Assembly (NCBI GenBank): GCA_902496115.1 | Contig: CABUZK010000002.1 | Location: 80,827-144,826 of the forward strand | Length of the DNA stretch: 64,000 nucleotides | Source of the DNA: an uncultured Collinsella sp. | GTDB taxonomy: Bacteria > Actinomycetota > Coriobacteriia > Coriobacteriales > Coriobacteriaceae | Direction of reading: 5' to 3' | Part shown: positions 1 through 7,396 of the stretch, piece by piece | How the letters are laid out: each line of letters begins with the position of its first letter | Position numbering within the stretch: position 1 is the stretch's first letter | Position numbers and translations under genes: made by a program | The notes under the pieces: model-generated | What the model was told of the DNA's origin: nothing | Seen by the model: the letters and a program-made list of their open reading frames with translations, nothing else | The model's database searches: none

Positions 1-120
1 ACGGATTCAACAGCGCATGTCACGCCGTTTGCTCCACCCATAAAGACCCTCAGACTCTCCGATCACACCCACCCGTTACAGATTGAGACAATTTGACGGT
101 ACCGAATTCTTGTCAAGGCG

Positions 121-132
121 TGGTACAATTGT
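121..132 (+). promoter_or_regulatory. Extended -10 promoter with overlapping palindrome for the toxin-antitoxin operon
   Basis: TGG followed by TACAAT (124-129) forms an extended -10 element; no good -35 is visible. The perfect 8-bp palindrome ACAATTGT (125-132) overlaps the -10. It sits 24 bp ahead of the antitoxin start, a usual place for an autoregulatory Phd/YefM operator. The operator role is inferred. Confidence 0.5.
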
Positions 133-155
133 GTCCCAACGCAAAGGAGGTACCT

Positions 156-422
156 ATGCCCACCTGTGTGCCCGTCCGAGACATGAAGGACACCGCTGCA
201 TTTACCGCGCTTGTTGAGTCCGAGCGCGACGTCACCGTAACTAAGAACGGCTATGAGGCCATGCACTGCATCAGCAGCGACCAGTATCGTCTCATGCAAG
301 ACGAAATCGCCAAAGCCAAGCTGCTGTCTCGTATGATGTTGGCAGAAGACGAGATATCGCAAGGCGACTACAGCGACTACGACTCCTTCGCGACCGCGAT
401 ACGAGACAAATATGGCCTATAA
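156..422 (+). CDS. Type II antitoxin, Phd/YefM family
   Basis: An 88-residue protein whose N-terminal half has the Phd/YefM pattern (VPVRDMKDT..FTALV, then VTVTKNGYEAMHCIS), the DNA-binding fold typical of these antitoxins. The acidic C-terminal part (EDEISQGDYSDYDSF) would be the toxin-binding tail. The start at 156 is chosen because AAAGGAGG lies just upstream; longer readings upstream lack a ribosome site. Its stop overlaps the toxin start by 11 bp, indicating translational coupling. Members of the family neutralise the toxin and repress the operon; both roles here are inferred from family and context. Confidence 0.88.
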   Translation: MPTCVPVRDMKDTAAFTALVESERDVTVTKNGYEAMHCISSDQYRLMQDEIAKAKLLSRMMLAEDEISQGDYSDYDSFATAIRDKYGL

Positions 423-717
423 CGTCGTAATACTCGAAAGCGCACAATATGAATACGAGGCTATTGTCAGATACCTTGCTCAAATCCTTATGAACCCACG
501 TGCAGCAGGCAATTTTGTTGCTGAGTTTGAATATCAGCTTGATCTGCTTCGCGAGCAGCCGCTCCTACGGCCCCTCTCCCACATACGAGAGCTGGCGGCA
601 CGCAATTATCGATCGTTTACCGTCAACAAATACGTGTGTCTTTACAAGTTTGAGCGCGATACGATCTATATCGCCCATGTCTTTCATCAGTCACAGGACT
701 ACGGCCGCCTGGTCTAG
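412..717 (+). CDS. RelE/ParE-superfamily toxin
   Basis: A 101-residue protein directly after and overlapping the antitoxin. The pattern is that of RelE/ParE toxins: an N-terminal strand (VVILESAQYEYEAIVRYL), a helical hairpin, then PLLRPLSHIRELAARNYRSF and the C-terminal strand pair VCLYKFERDTIYIAHVFHQSQDY. The R..YR and H.QDY ends resemble the basic face used by RelE-like mRNA interferases or ParE gyrase poisons. The sequence alone does not say which target is hit. Length is normal and the frame is intact, so the pair may be functional. Confidence 0.85.
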   Translation: MAYNVVILESAQYEYEAIVRYLAQILMNPRAAGNFVAEFEYQLDLLREQPLLRPLSHIRELAARNYRSFTVNKYVCLYKFERDTIYIAHVFHQSQDYGRLV

Positions 718-758
718 CCCACAAACTGAATACTTGGTCCGATCTCCCGCAGCGATAG

Positions 759-1523
759 CTAGCAAATGATCTGCGTGTGCTCCTCGATGGCGGCGCGGTC
801 CTCGGCGGCGATGCCCGGCTCGCACACCACGGCGTCCAAGCTGTCCAGGCGGCAGAAGGTGTAGAAGTCGCGCTTGCCGATCTTGCTTGAATCGGCGATC
901 AAGTAGCGCGAGTCTGCCTTGCTAAAGGCGAGCTGCTGGATACGGCCCTCGTCCATGTTGGACGTAGATACGTCGCCATCCAGAATGCCGTTGGCACCGA
1001 TAAACGCAGCGTCGATACCCAGTGCACGCAGGGTATCCTCGGCCGTTGGCCCCACAAAAGCGGCGGTGCGGCGACGGTACATACCGCCCACGAGGCACAG
1101 GTCGCAGTCTTCGCGCGACTCGAGCAGGTTAAACACCGAAAGCGAGTTGGTCACAATGCGCAGGCGACACGCCGGCAGCATCGAGGCCATCTGTTCCACC
1201 GTAGTGCCCGTACCCAAAAAGATGGTCGAGCCCTCCTCGATAAGCTCCACAGCACGGCGCGCAATCTGCAGCTTTTCCTCGGCATGCTTAGTGCGCTTTT
1301 CGCTGTGCGAATACTCATGGCGCAACATAGCATGGGGACGTCCCTGTGCGCTACGGGCGCCACCGTGCACGCGCTCGATCTCGCCCAGGCTCGCAAGTTC
1401 TTCGAGGTCGCGGCGAATCGTCATATCCGAAACGCCCAGCGCATCCGAAATCTCCTTGACCGAGACCGTGCCCTGCTCTTCGAGCAGCTGACGAACCTTA
1501 TCCTGTCGCTCTGCTTTAATCAC
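759..1523 (-). CDS. DeoR/GlpR-family transcriptional regulator
   Basis: A 254-residue regulator with the classic DeoR N-terminal winged helix-turn-helix (RQDKVRQLLEEQGTVSVKEIS, then SDMTIRRDLEEL at about residues 33-44, then HGGA). The C-terminal sugar-phosphate sensing domain carries GTGTTVEQMA, VTNSL and IGANGI. DeoR proteins such as GlpR and AgaR repress sugar genes until a phosphorylated intermediate binds. It is divergent from galM and sits at the edge of the amino sugar island, so it probably controls galM and perhaps the tagatose/galactosamine genes. The exact effector is unknown. Confidence 0.9.
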   Translation of the reverse strand: MIKAERQDKVRQLLEEQGTVSVKEISDALGVSDMTIRRDLEELASLGEIERVHGGARSAQGRPHAMLRHEYSHSEKRTKHAEEKLQIARRAVELIEEGSTIFLGTGTTVEQMASMLPACRLRIVTNSLSVFNLLESREDCDLCLVGGMYRRRTAAFVGPTAEDTLRALGIDAAFIGANGILDGDVSTSNMDEGRIQQLAFSKADSRYLIADSSKIGKRDFYTFCRLDSLDAVVCEPGIAAEDRAAIEEHTQIIC

Positions 1524-1575
1524 GATGAATCCTCGCCGTTCTTTGCGCGCATATCATTCAAACAGTAACGAACAA

Positions 1576-1584
1576 ATTGTATCA
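1576..1584 (-). promoter_or_regulatory. Extended -10 promoter of the DeoR-family gene
   Basis: On the minus strand TGATACAAT reads as TGn plus TACAAT, an extended -10, about 50 bp ahead of the regulator start. A weak TTTTTG lies 16 bp upstream as a possible -35. The rest of the divergent spacer to galM holds a short CCCC/GGGG hairpin near 1648-1668. Confidence 0.4.
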
Positions 1585-1729
1585 GACTCGTGCGCGTCAA
1601 AAATGAACACCCGCACAGCTCCAATCATCACTTTTTTGAGAAAAATACCCCCTGCTTTAGTGGGGTGTAGTGATAATCTCGCCTGTTCGCGCTACAGTTT
1701 GTCCGAAATACCTCGATGTTAGGAACCAA

Positions 1730-2782
1730 ATGATCACTTCCGAGCTTTTCGGCACCGCGCCGTGCGGCACCTCCGTTCATCGTTACACCCTCAACGGGCC
1801 CGAGATCTGCGTTCGCATTATGGACTATGGCGCCACCGTGCTGGGTATCGATGTGCCCGATATTCCCGGCAACGTGCGCGATGTGGTGCTGGGCTTCGAT
1901 AAGCTCGAGGATTACTTTGACAACCCCGCCTGCTTTGGCGCGACCATCGGCCCCGTGGCAAACCGCACCGCGGGCGCCACGATCACCATCGACGGCACGG
2001 ACTGGCACATGCCGGCCAACGAAGGCGTCAACAACCTGCACAGCGATCTTGAGCATGGTCTGCACAAGCGCGTATGGGACGTTGAGCTCGACGAGACTCA
2101 CAACGCCGTGCGCATGACCACCTCGCTTAAGGATGGCGAGCTGGGCCTGCCCGGCAACCGAATCTTTACGGCTGTGTTTACCGTTACGCGCACCGGCGTC
2201 TTCCGCATCGAGTATGGTTGCGAGAGCGACCGCGCCACCTACGTGTCCATGACCAACCACACGTACTTTAACCTTGCCGGCCATAACGCCGGCATGGACT
2301 GTGAGCACTTCTTTATCGCCAACGCTGCCCACTACTTGCCCATTAACGAGCAGAACATCCCCACCGGCGAAATCGCTCCGGTCGAGGGAACACCGTTTGA
2401 CTTTCGCGAGCTGCGCCCCGTCGCACCCGGCATGGAGGCCGACGACCCGCAGATTAAGCAGGCCCGTGGCTACGATCACTGCCTGTGCATCGATGGCTAT
2501 CAGTACGGCCGCAACCTGCGTCGCGCCCTACATGTCGAGGAGATGTGGACCGGTCGTGAGCTGGACTACTACACCACCGCCCCGGGCGTGCAACTCTACA
2601 CCGGCAACTGGCTGGGCGACGAGCACGCCAAGGACGATGCCAACTATGGCTGGGGCGCCGGCTTTGCCCTCGAGGCCGAGATGTACCCCGACACGCCGCA
2701 CCAGCCGCTGTTCCCGCAGGGCATTGTGGGTCCGGGTCACCCCTACAGCAATATGATCGAATACCACTTTATGAGGCACTAG
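1730..2782 (+). CDS. galM: Aldose 1-epimerase (galactose mutarotase)
   Basis: A 350-residue GalM-family protein that interconverts alpha and beta anomers of galactose-type sugars in the cytoplasm. Visible family motifs are ATIGPVANRT near residue 75, the signature NHTYFNLAGHN with the active-site histidine, and a late glutamate-containing FALEAEMYPDTPHQP. Start at 1730 (ATG) is chosen because AGGA lies just upstream and the family begins close to this point; an in-frame GTG at 1670 would add 20 unlikely residues. It is divergent from the DeoR regulator. Length is normal. Confidence 0.93.
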   Translation: MITSELFGTAPCGTSVHRYTLNGPEICVRIMDYGATVLGIDVPDIPGNVRDVVLGFDKLEDYFDNPACFGATIGPVANRTAGATITIDGTDWHMPANEGVNNLHSDLEHGLHKRVWDVELDETHNAVRMTTSLKDGELGLPGNRIFTAVFTVTRTGVFRIEYGCESDRATYVSMTNHTYFNLAGHNAGMDCEHFFIANAAHYLPINEQNIPTGEIAPVEGTPFDFRELRPVAPGMEADDPQIKQARGYDHCLCIDGYQYGRNLRRALHVEEMWTGRELDYYTTAPGVQLYTGNWLGDEHAKDDANYGWGAGFALEAEMYPDTPHQPLFPQGIVGPGHPYSNMIEYHFMRH

Positions 2783-3108
2783 GCCCACAACGCGACATCT
2801 CGCACAGCAACGCCCGCCGGCACCACCGCCAACGGGCGCTGCTTCATGCCTAAATCCTTCTTTTCGATGCCACCGAATTGGTGACATAACAAAACTATGC
2901 CGAATTACTACGATGAACCCACTATGTCCGACCACGCGCTGGTTTATAAAAAATTAGCAACTCGTCTACCTGCGGTTTTATTCTCTGCAAATTTGGCATG
3001 CTCGGCGATAAGCAATTCATCGTAGTAAACCGGCATAGTTTTGGCGGACAGCGCCACACAGATCCCCTACGAAGGCAAAATGATCCGTTTTCCTCCGTCC
3101 CCAAGGGA
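2783..3108. other. Gene-free spacer rich in palindromes
   Basis: No coding sequence is supported here. The first part has a GC-rich hairpin (about 2809-2836, CGCCCG/CGGGCG arms) that could end galM transcription. The centre is a long inverted repeat (2891-3042) and the right end carries a 31-nt hairpin of a dispersed family (3081-3111). Confidence 0.6.
2891..3042. repeat. 152-bp element bounded by 27-bp inverted repeats
   Basis: The left arm (2891-2917) and the reverse complement of the right arm (3016-3042) agree at 25 of 27 positions; both begin AAAACTATGCCG and end ACTACGATGAA. The interior is AT-richer than the genes around it. This layout is typical of a MITE or a decayed insertion-sequence relic. 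No open reading frame of note lies inside, and no target duplication is obvious. Confidence 0.7.
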
Positions 3109-3111
3109 TCA
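3081..3111 (-). repeat. 31-nt hairpin element, GGGAC family, copy 1
   Basis: Read on the minus strand: 6-nt arm TGATCC, 19-nt centre CTTGGGGACGGAGGAAAAC, matching arm GGATCA. The TGA stop of the PTS IIB gene lies in the first arm. The stretch 3079-3104 is identical (26 bp) to 60505-60530 on the other strand. Same layout as the copies at 48909, 57910 and 57973. Confidence 0.7.
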
Positions 3112-3591
3112 GTTGAACAGATTGCCGATGGGGTCGGGGGCGGAACTGGGGAGATAGCGGATTTCTAGTTCTATGCCGAGCTTTTGCAGCTCTCTGAGAA
3201 CAGCGACGTCTGTGTCGTCTACGGCAACTGCGGGCGTTGCGGGACGCTTGCCCTCCCCTGCCTGCATATGACCAATGCTGATCTTGGTGATCGGCACACC
3301 GCCCTTAACCAGCGCGAGCGCATCGGAGGGTGAGGCCACCATGATCAGAATCAATTGGCGAGGCGTTGCGGTATGAATGACGTCGATGGTCCTTTGCACC
3401 GAGAAAAACCGCGTCCAAACGCCTTCTGGCGCCGCCACCCTCATGGGTGCCCATTGGCGCGAATCTGCCGCGATCTCATCGTTGACGATTAGGACAAGGT
3501 TGGAACCCACGGCTTCGTTCCACAGCTCAACGTCTTGTCCGTAAATGAAACGGTCGTCGATGCGTGCGAGAAGAATCTTGGGTTGAGTCAT
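3109..3591 (-). CDS. Orphan PTS IIB component, mannose/sorbose family, catalytic histidine replaced by tyrosine
   Basis: A 160-residue protein of the mannose-type IIB family, clearly paralogous along its whole length to the IIB at 12845-13327 (shared RID.R...GQ, AAP.GV.TRFFS.Q.TIDVI, LVKGGVPI.KI.IG.M). In active IIB proteins the RID.RL.HGQ motif carries the phosphorylated histidine. Here the motif reads RIDDRFIYGQ, with Tyr17 in that place, so normal phosphotransfer should be lost. It has no IIA, IIC or IID beside it. It could be a regulatory or decoy subunit, or be decaying, though the frame is intact. Start chosen at MTQPK to match the paralogue. Confidence 0.85.
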   Translation of the reverse strand: MTQPKILLARIDDRFIYGQDVELWNEAVGSNLVLIVNDEIAADSRQWAPMRVAAPEGVWTRFFSVQRTIDVIHTATPRQLILIMVASPSDALALVKGGVPITKISIGHMQAGEGKRPATPAVAVDDTDVAVLRELQKLGIELEIRYLPSSAPDPIGNLFN

Positions 3592-3680
3592 CGCTGCCCC
3601 ATTCTGTTTGAGACCCGTAAGAGCAAGACATCGCGTCTCCAATATTAGTGCATTTAAAGTGAGAAAAGCCGTCAGAACCC

Positions 3681-3709
3681 TTGCGCTGATTTGCGATGTC
3701 CCGTATCAT
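3681..3709 (+). promoter_or_regulatory. Promoter of tRNA-Thr
   Basis: TTGCGC (3681-3686), a 17-bp spacer and TATCAT (3704-3709) form a sigma-70-type promoter. The start would fall near 3716, about 33 bp before the tRNA. Confidence 0.55.
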
Positions 3710-3748
3710 AGACAGACGTTGACGCCTCTGTTGCGTCATCACATGGCC

Positions 3749-3824
3749 GCCAGCGTAGCTCAGTTGGTAGAGCACCGCTCTCGTAAAGCGGGGGTCACCG
3801 GTTCGAGCCCGGTCGCTGGCTCCA
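3749..3824 (+). tRNA. tRNA-Thr (anticodon CGT)
   Basis: A full cloverleaf can be drawn. The acceptor stem pairs GCCAGCG with CGCTGGC, the D arm has GCTCAGTTGGTAGAGC, and the anticodon stem CCGCT/AGCGG holds the loop CTCGTAA with anticodon CGT (reads ACG, Thr). The T arm is ACCGGTTCGAGCCCGGT. The 3' CCA is encoded (3822-3824). A promoter lies upstream and a strong terminator just downstream, so it is a single-gene transcript. Confidence 0.96.
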
Positions 3825-3835
3825 TTGCACAAGAT

Positions 3836-3858
3836 AGCCGCCTTCGGGCGGCTTTTTT
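3836..3858 (+). terminator. Rho-independent terminator of tRNA-Thr
   Basis: AGCCGCC and GGCGGCT pair around a TTCG tetraloop, followed by a T tract (3853-3858), 12 bp after the tRNA CCA. Confidence 0.93.
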
Positions 3859-4032
3859 GTTGCTGATTTCGGGCGCGCTTCCGCCAATCCAAGCACAACG
3901 CCGCCGGAAACTCTCCTACTCAACAAAAGCCCCGCCAACCGCAATCCCCAAAGGAACCGCGATCAGCGGGGCCCAAGCGCGTTCCTCCAAGGGATAACGC
4001 TCGCAAAACGAACAGCTCAGCCGAGCAGCGCG

Positions 4033-4506
4033 CTACTCCTCCCAGTAAGCATCTGCAAGCAGCTTAAAGCAGATCTTCTTGACCGGCTGCGCGCCATCGC
4101 CCGGGAACTCGAGCGTGGGCATGTGAGGCTCGCCGGCAACAAACAGCGCAAACTTGTCGTCAGCAAGATCGCCGGCGATCGAGGCGTCGGAATCGACCAG
4201 ATCGTAGTCGTCCTTCTCGTCAAACTCCTGAACCAGCGTCAGGCTGCCCGTGGCAACCTTAAAGGCCTCGCGACCCTCGACGTCGATCTGCAGGTCGTGA
4301 TAGCGCTGATGCGTCTCATAGTGAGCCTCGGCTTCGGGACGCGTCGTGGGAGCCATGACGTTCGCAAAGACCTTGTCGCCCAGAATCGGATGGCTGCCGA
4401 CCTCGAGCTTCGCCGGATCGTTCTCCTCGAGCCAATCGATCAGCACGTCGAGGCCCTTGAGCATTCCACGGTACTCCTCGATATCGCCCAATGCACCGTA
4501 AATCAT
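4033..4506 (-). CDS. YhcH/YjgK/YiaL family protein (beta-galactosidase subunit beta-like)
   Basis: A 157-residue protein of the DUF386 family (YhcH, NanQ, EbgC). These are cupin-like metal-binding proteins; some open or mutarotate sugar anomers such as sialic acid. The likely metal ligands lie in HYETHQRYHDLQ near residue 82-93 and a later His in GEPHMP. It lies at the downstream end of the LacC/LacX gene run on the minus strand, after a nagA remnant, which suits a role in amino sugar or sialic acid breakdown. The substrate is not known. Confidence 0.88.
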   Translation of the reverse strand: MIYGALGDIEEYRGMLKGLDVLIDWLEENDPAKLEVGSHPILGDKVFANVMAPTTRPEAEAHYETHQRYHDLQIDVEGREAFKVATGSLTLVQEFDEKDDYDLVDSDASIAGDLADDKFALFVAGEPHMPTLEFPGDGAQPVKKICFKLLADAYWEE

Positions 4507-4538
4507 CTAAATCCCCTCTCGGATCGTTTCCTTGGCGG

Positions 4539-4670
4539 CTACTCGGCAAACGCATTACCGACGCTGTTGCCACCCACATGCGTCTCGACCAGGGTAAGGT
4601 CGGGATTGAACACGACAGTGTCGGCGTCGCGCCCCGGCATAATGCTACTGCACTTGTCGTCGACATGAGC
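4539..4670 (-). pseudogene. Remnant of a second nagA (C-terminal end only)
   Basis: On the minus strand about 44 codons ending at a TAG (4539-4541) read AHVDDKCSSIMPGRDAD, then LTLVETHVGGNSVGNAFAE. This matches the last 44 residues of the intact nagA at 7397-8566 (AHIEDKCGSIMPGRDAD and LTLVETYVGGQSVGNAFTE) almost position for position. The rest of the gene is missing; pfkB/LacC begins 34 bp further. It is too short to work as an enzyme. It suggests a nagA copy was deleted between the kinase and yhcH genes. Confidence 0.85.
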
Positions 4671-4703
4671 TAGCAACCGATGCCGGGGCCGCAGCACAAG
4701 CTC

Positions 4704-5639
4704 CTACAGCTCGGTCACGACAACGCCGTTGTAAACCTCGTCCCAACGATCCATAACCAAGTGGCCAGTCATGGGATCCATAGCATTGAGCTTGCCGCAG
4801 GTGTTGGCGGTACGCAGGACCGTCTCGTCATCCGCGCCAGCAGCAATCGCATGTGCAAAGCCGGCAATGGTCGAATCGCCAGAGCCCGTGGCGTTAACGG
4901 CGGGGATATCGGGCGTCTTTGCGCGGAACGCACGGCCATTATGGAAACCAACGGAGCCGGCAGCGCCCATGGATACGACGACCCAGGGGATATCGGAGAA
5001 GCGAGCGTCAGAGGCGAGCGCGGAACGGAGCTCGTCCACATCGTCGGTGGTAAAGCTCGTGCCCAGAAGGCCGTTGATCTCGGTCAGGTTAGGCTTAACC
5101 AGCTCAGGCTTGACCTCGGACTTGAGCGCAGCCTCGAGCGAAGCACCCGAGGTATCGAGCAGCACCTTGGCGCCGGCGTTCTCTGCAATGCCCGTGATCT
5201 TGGCGTAGTAGTCTGCCTCGACACCGCGGGGCAGCGAACCCGAAATGGTGACGACGTCGGCTTTACCTGCAAGCTCGGTAAACTTGGCGGTAAAGGCATC
5301 GAGCTCCTCGGGGGCAATTGTCGGGCCGCTCTCGAGCAGCTCGGTCTGGTTGCCGGCGTGGAGGATGTTGAGGCAAATACGAGTCTCGCCCTTGATGGGC
5401 ACAAAGTCGTTGTTAATACCGTTGGCGTCCATGAGCTCCGCCATGTAGGCGCCCATGTGGCCACCAAGCAGGCCGGTTGCCACAACGTCGTCGCCCAGCT
5501 GGCCCAGGACGCGAGCCACGTTAAGGCCCTTGCCGCCGGCGGTCTTTTCGGGCGTCACGCGGTTGACATCGTCGATAATGAGCTCATCGAGCTGATAGCG
5601 CGTATCGACAGACGGGTTCATCGTAACGGTGAGGATCAT
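4704..5639 (-). CDS. PfkB-family hexose-phosphate kinase (LacC-like: tagatose-6-phosphate or 1-phosphofructokinase)
   Basis: A 311-residue ribokinase-fold sugar kinase. Motifs: N-terminal TMNPSVD and the GGKGLNVARVL loop near residue 35-45, and the C-terminal ATP/anion-hole signature NATGSGDSTIAGFA near residue 243 with the catalytic Asp. The N.TGSGD form is usual for LacC and FruK enzymes. In this island, beside LacX- and AgaS-type genes, the likely reaction is tagatose-6-P plus ATP to tagatose-1,6-bisphosphate. Fructose-1-phosphate remains a possible substrate, because LacC and FruK cannot be separated by eye. Confidence 0.87.
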   Translation of the reverse strand: MILTVTMNPSVDTRYQLDELIIDDVNRVTPEKTAGGKGLNVARVLGQLGDDVVATGLLGGHMGAYMAELMDANGINNDFVPIKGETRICLNILHAGNQTELLESGPTIAPEELDAFTAKFTELAGKADVVTISGSLPRGVEADYYAKITGIAENAGAKVLLDTSGASLEAALKSEVKPELVKPNLTEINGLLGTSFTTDDVDELRSALASDARFSDIPWVVVSMGAAGSVGFHNGRAFRAKTPDIPAVNATGSGDSTIAGFAHAIAAGADDETVLRTANTCGKLNAMDPMTGHLVMDRWDEVYNGVVVTEL

Positions 5640-5698
5640 TTTTAGCTCCTTATCTCGCAGGCTCCTTGTGCCTCGCGATACGAGTCGACAAAACGGAA

Positions 5699-6580
5699 TT
5701 ACAGAATCTCAATCGTAAACGAGCGTACGATGGTTTCCTTGGGCTTGGCGACAAGGCAGCCGCGCTTATGCTCAAGCACGTCGTCCTCATCGGAGCAGGT
5801 CGAAAGGCCGCCCCAGGGTTCAACTGCCACAAAATCGCCCTCGGGCTTACTCCACACAATGAGATACGGGAAGCCCTCAAAGCTCAGGCGGACGCCCTTG
5901 TCCTCCCCCTTCTTAGAAAGCGTGACCTGACGGCTCTCGAGCACGTCAAAGATGGTCTCCGCGAAATCGAAGAGCTCGTGCGATAGGGGCAGCGTCTTTC
6001 CCACCATGGGGTTCTTGGAGCGGTTTGCCACGTCAATCAATCCAGTCGAGGGAACGGCGGTGCAGAGCTCCGCAGCCTCGTCTTTCTCAAAGCGCAGCTC
6101 GTAGTCCGTATAGGCCTCGCCCTCATCGAGCGGACACCTAAAGCCGGGATGACCGCCGATAAAGAACGGCATGTCCTCGGTTCCCTCGTTGGTCACCTCA
6201 TAGGAGACGCGCACGGCGGTATGCTCGAGCGTATAACGAGCGACAAGCTTAAACGGATACGGATAATCGCTCAGCAGTGCGGCGTTATCCTCCGAAGCCA
6301 GGCACATCGCCAGCTCGTTCTCGCCTTGGCTCAGTAGCTTCCACTCCTGTTTGCGCGCAAACCCGTGGCGAGCGAGCTTTACATGATGCCCGGCAAACGT
6401 CATGGCGCTGTTGTCGCGCAAGCCTCCACAAATCGGGAAGCAAATCGGCGCCTGGCCAGACCACACGGCGGGATCGCCCTGCCACAGATACTCGCGACCT
6501 CCGGCCTCAATCGAGGTAAACGAACCACCGGCCGTGGAGACCTTGATAGAAATCGAATCGTTGGAGAGAGCGTATTCCAT
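5699..6580 (-). CDS. LacX-like aldose 1-epimerase family protein
   Basis: A 293-residue galactose-mutarotase-fold protein of the LacX type found with tagatose-6-P pathways. Recognisable segments are the N-terminal GGSFTSIEAGGREYLWQG, ICFPICGGLRDN near residue 47-58, HGFARKQEW near 75 and the histidine-bearing FFIGGHPGFRCPL near 145-157. It probably interconverts anomers of a pathway sugar. Start at 6580 is preferred because AAAGGATGG precedes it; longer readings run back into the flavodoxin promoter. It lies 59 bp upstream of the kinase gene and is likely cotranscribed with it. Confidence 0.85.
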   Translation of the reverse strand: MEYALSNDSISIKVSTAGGSFTSIEAGGREYLWQGDPAVWSGQAPICFPICGGLRDNSAMTFAGHHVKLARHGFARKQEWKLLSQGENELAMCLASEDNAALLSDYPYPFKLVARYTLEHTAVRVSYEVTNEGTEDMPFFIGGHPGFRCPLDEGEAYTDYELRFEKDEAAELCTAVPSTGLIDVANRSKNPMVGKTLPLSHELFDFAETIFDVLESRQVTLSKKGEDKGVRLSFEGFPYLIVWSKPEGDFVAVEPWGGLSTCSDEDDVLEHKRGCLVAKPKETIVRSFTIEIL

Positions 6581-6736
6581 TGTCCATCCTTTCGAACAAC
6601 TGCTTTTTGCTCGCAAGAACCCGTCTCGGCCCTGGCCAAAGGACAAACCCGCACGTTCATCGATGCGTCCGGTTTCCCAGCCATGCAACGGGGTACCATA
6701 CAGACATTGATGCAATTACAGCTGAAAGGCCTTCTT

Positions 6737-7321
6737 ATGCGAACCATCATCCTTTATGCCTCACGCCACCACGGCAATACGAAAAAGCTCGTGGACGCCA
6801 TCGTCGAGGCGCACCCCGAAATCGATACCCTCGACGTGAAGTCACTCGGGAAAAACGAGTACCCCGACCTGCACGAATATCATCTGATCGGCGTCGCCAC
6901 GGGCATCTATTACTCCGAGATCGACAAAGATATGGCACGCGTGCTCACGAACGTGCTGCAGCCGCAGGACAAGGTGTTTGGCCTTATGACCTACGGTGGC
7001 AAAAACAAGTGGTACGGCAAGGATATCGATGGCATCTGCCGCATGAGGCAGGCCATCTTTATGGGTGTCTACGGCTGCCCCGGCTTTGATACGTGGGGGC
7101 CGTTCAAACTCACCGGCGGTGTCCAAAAGGGACACCCGACCGCTGAGGAAATTAAGGGCGCCGTCGACTTCTTCGACAAAATCGAAAATGAGTACGGCGA
7201 TATCATCGTCGAAGAGTATGCCAAGCGCGAGAAGCGTCTAGCATACGAAAAGGAGCATCCCGCGGGGGGTCTTGTGGCCGGCGTCAAGCGCACGGCAAAG
7301 AAGATCGCTAACAAGCTGTAA
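6737..7321 (+). CDS. Flavodoxin-domain protein
   Basis: A 194-residue protein with an N-terminal flavodoxin fold. TIILYASRHHGNTKKLVDAI is the FMN phosphate loop (S-R-x-x-G-N-T-K), and VFGLMTYGGKNKWYGKDID and YGCPGFDTWGPF form the later flavin-contact loops. The last 35 residues are basic (KREKRLAYEKEH, VKRTAKKIANKL). A short-chain electron carrier role is likely, partner unknown. Start at 6737 is taken because GAAAGGCC precedes it and the fold begins here. It is divergent from lacX and convergent with nagA. Confidence 0.85.
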   Translation: MRTIILYASRHHGNTKKLVDAIVEAHPEIDTLDVKSLGKNEYPDLHEYHLIGVATGIYYSEIDKDMARVLTNVLQPQDKVFGLMTYGGKNKWYGKDIDGICRMRQAIFMGVYGCPGFDTWGPFKLTGGVQKGHPTAEEIKGAVDFFDKIENEYGDIIVEEYAKREKRLAYEKEHPAGGLVAGVKRTAKKIANKL

Positions 7322-7352
7322 CTGTTAAGGTGCTTTTGAGCGTTTAACCCAT

Positions 7353-7390
7353 ACGGCGGGTCCGAGCAGATTCGGGCCCGCCGTCTTTTT
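7353..7390. terminator. Terminator between flavodoxin and nagA
   Basis: ACGGCGGG (7353-7360) pairs with CCCGCCGT (7377-7384), followed by CTTTTT. It sits between convergent genes and would end the flavodoxin transcript, possibly also nagA. Confidence 0.85.
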
Positions 7391-7396
7391 CTATCG

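Noticed and set aside
1628..2479. Long minus-strand reading frame opposite galM (283 codons)
   Set aside because: It mirrors the galM codons, and its composition (Val/Gly/His-rich) is that of a shadow frame; galM has clear family motifs.
4680..5645. Plus-strand frame opposite the LacC-like kinase (321 codons)
   Set aside because: Shadow of a recognised gene; no family features and no ribosome site.
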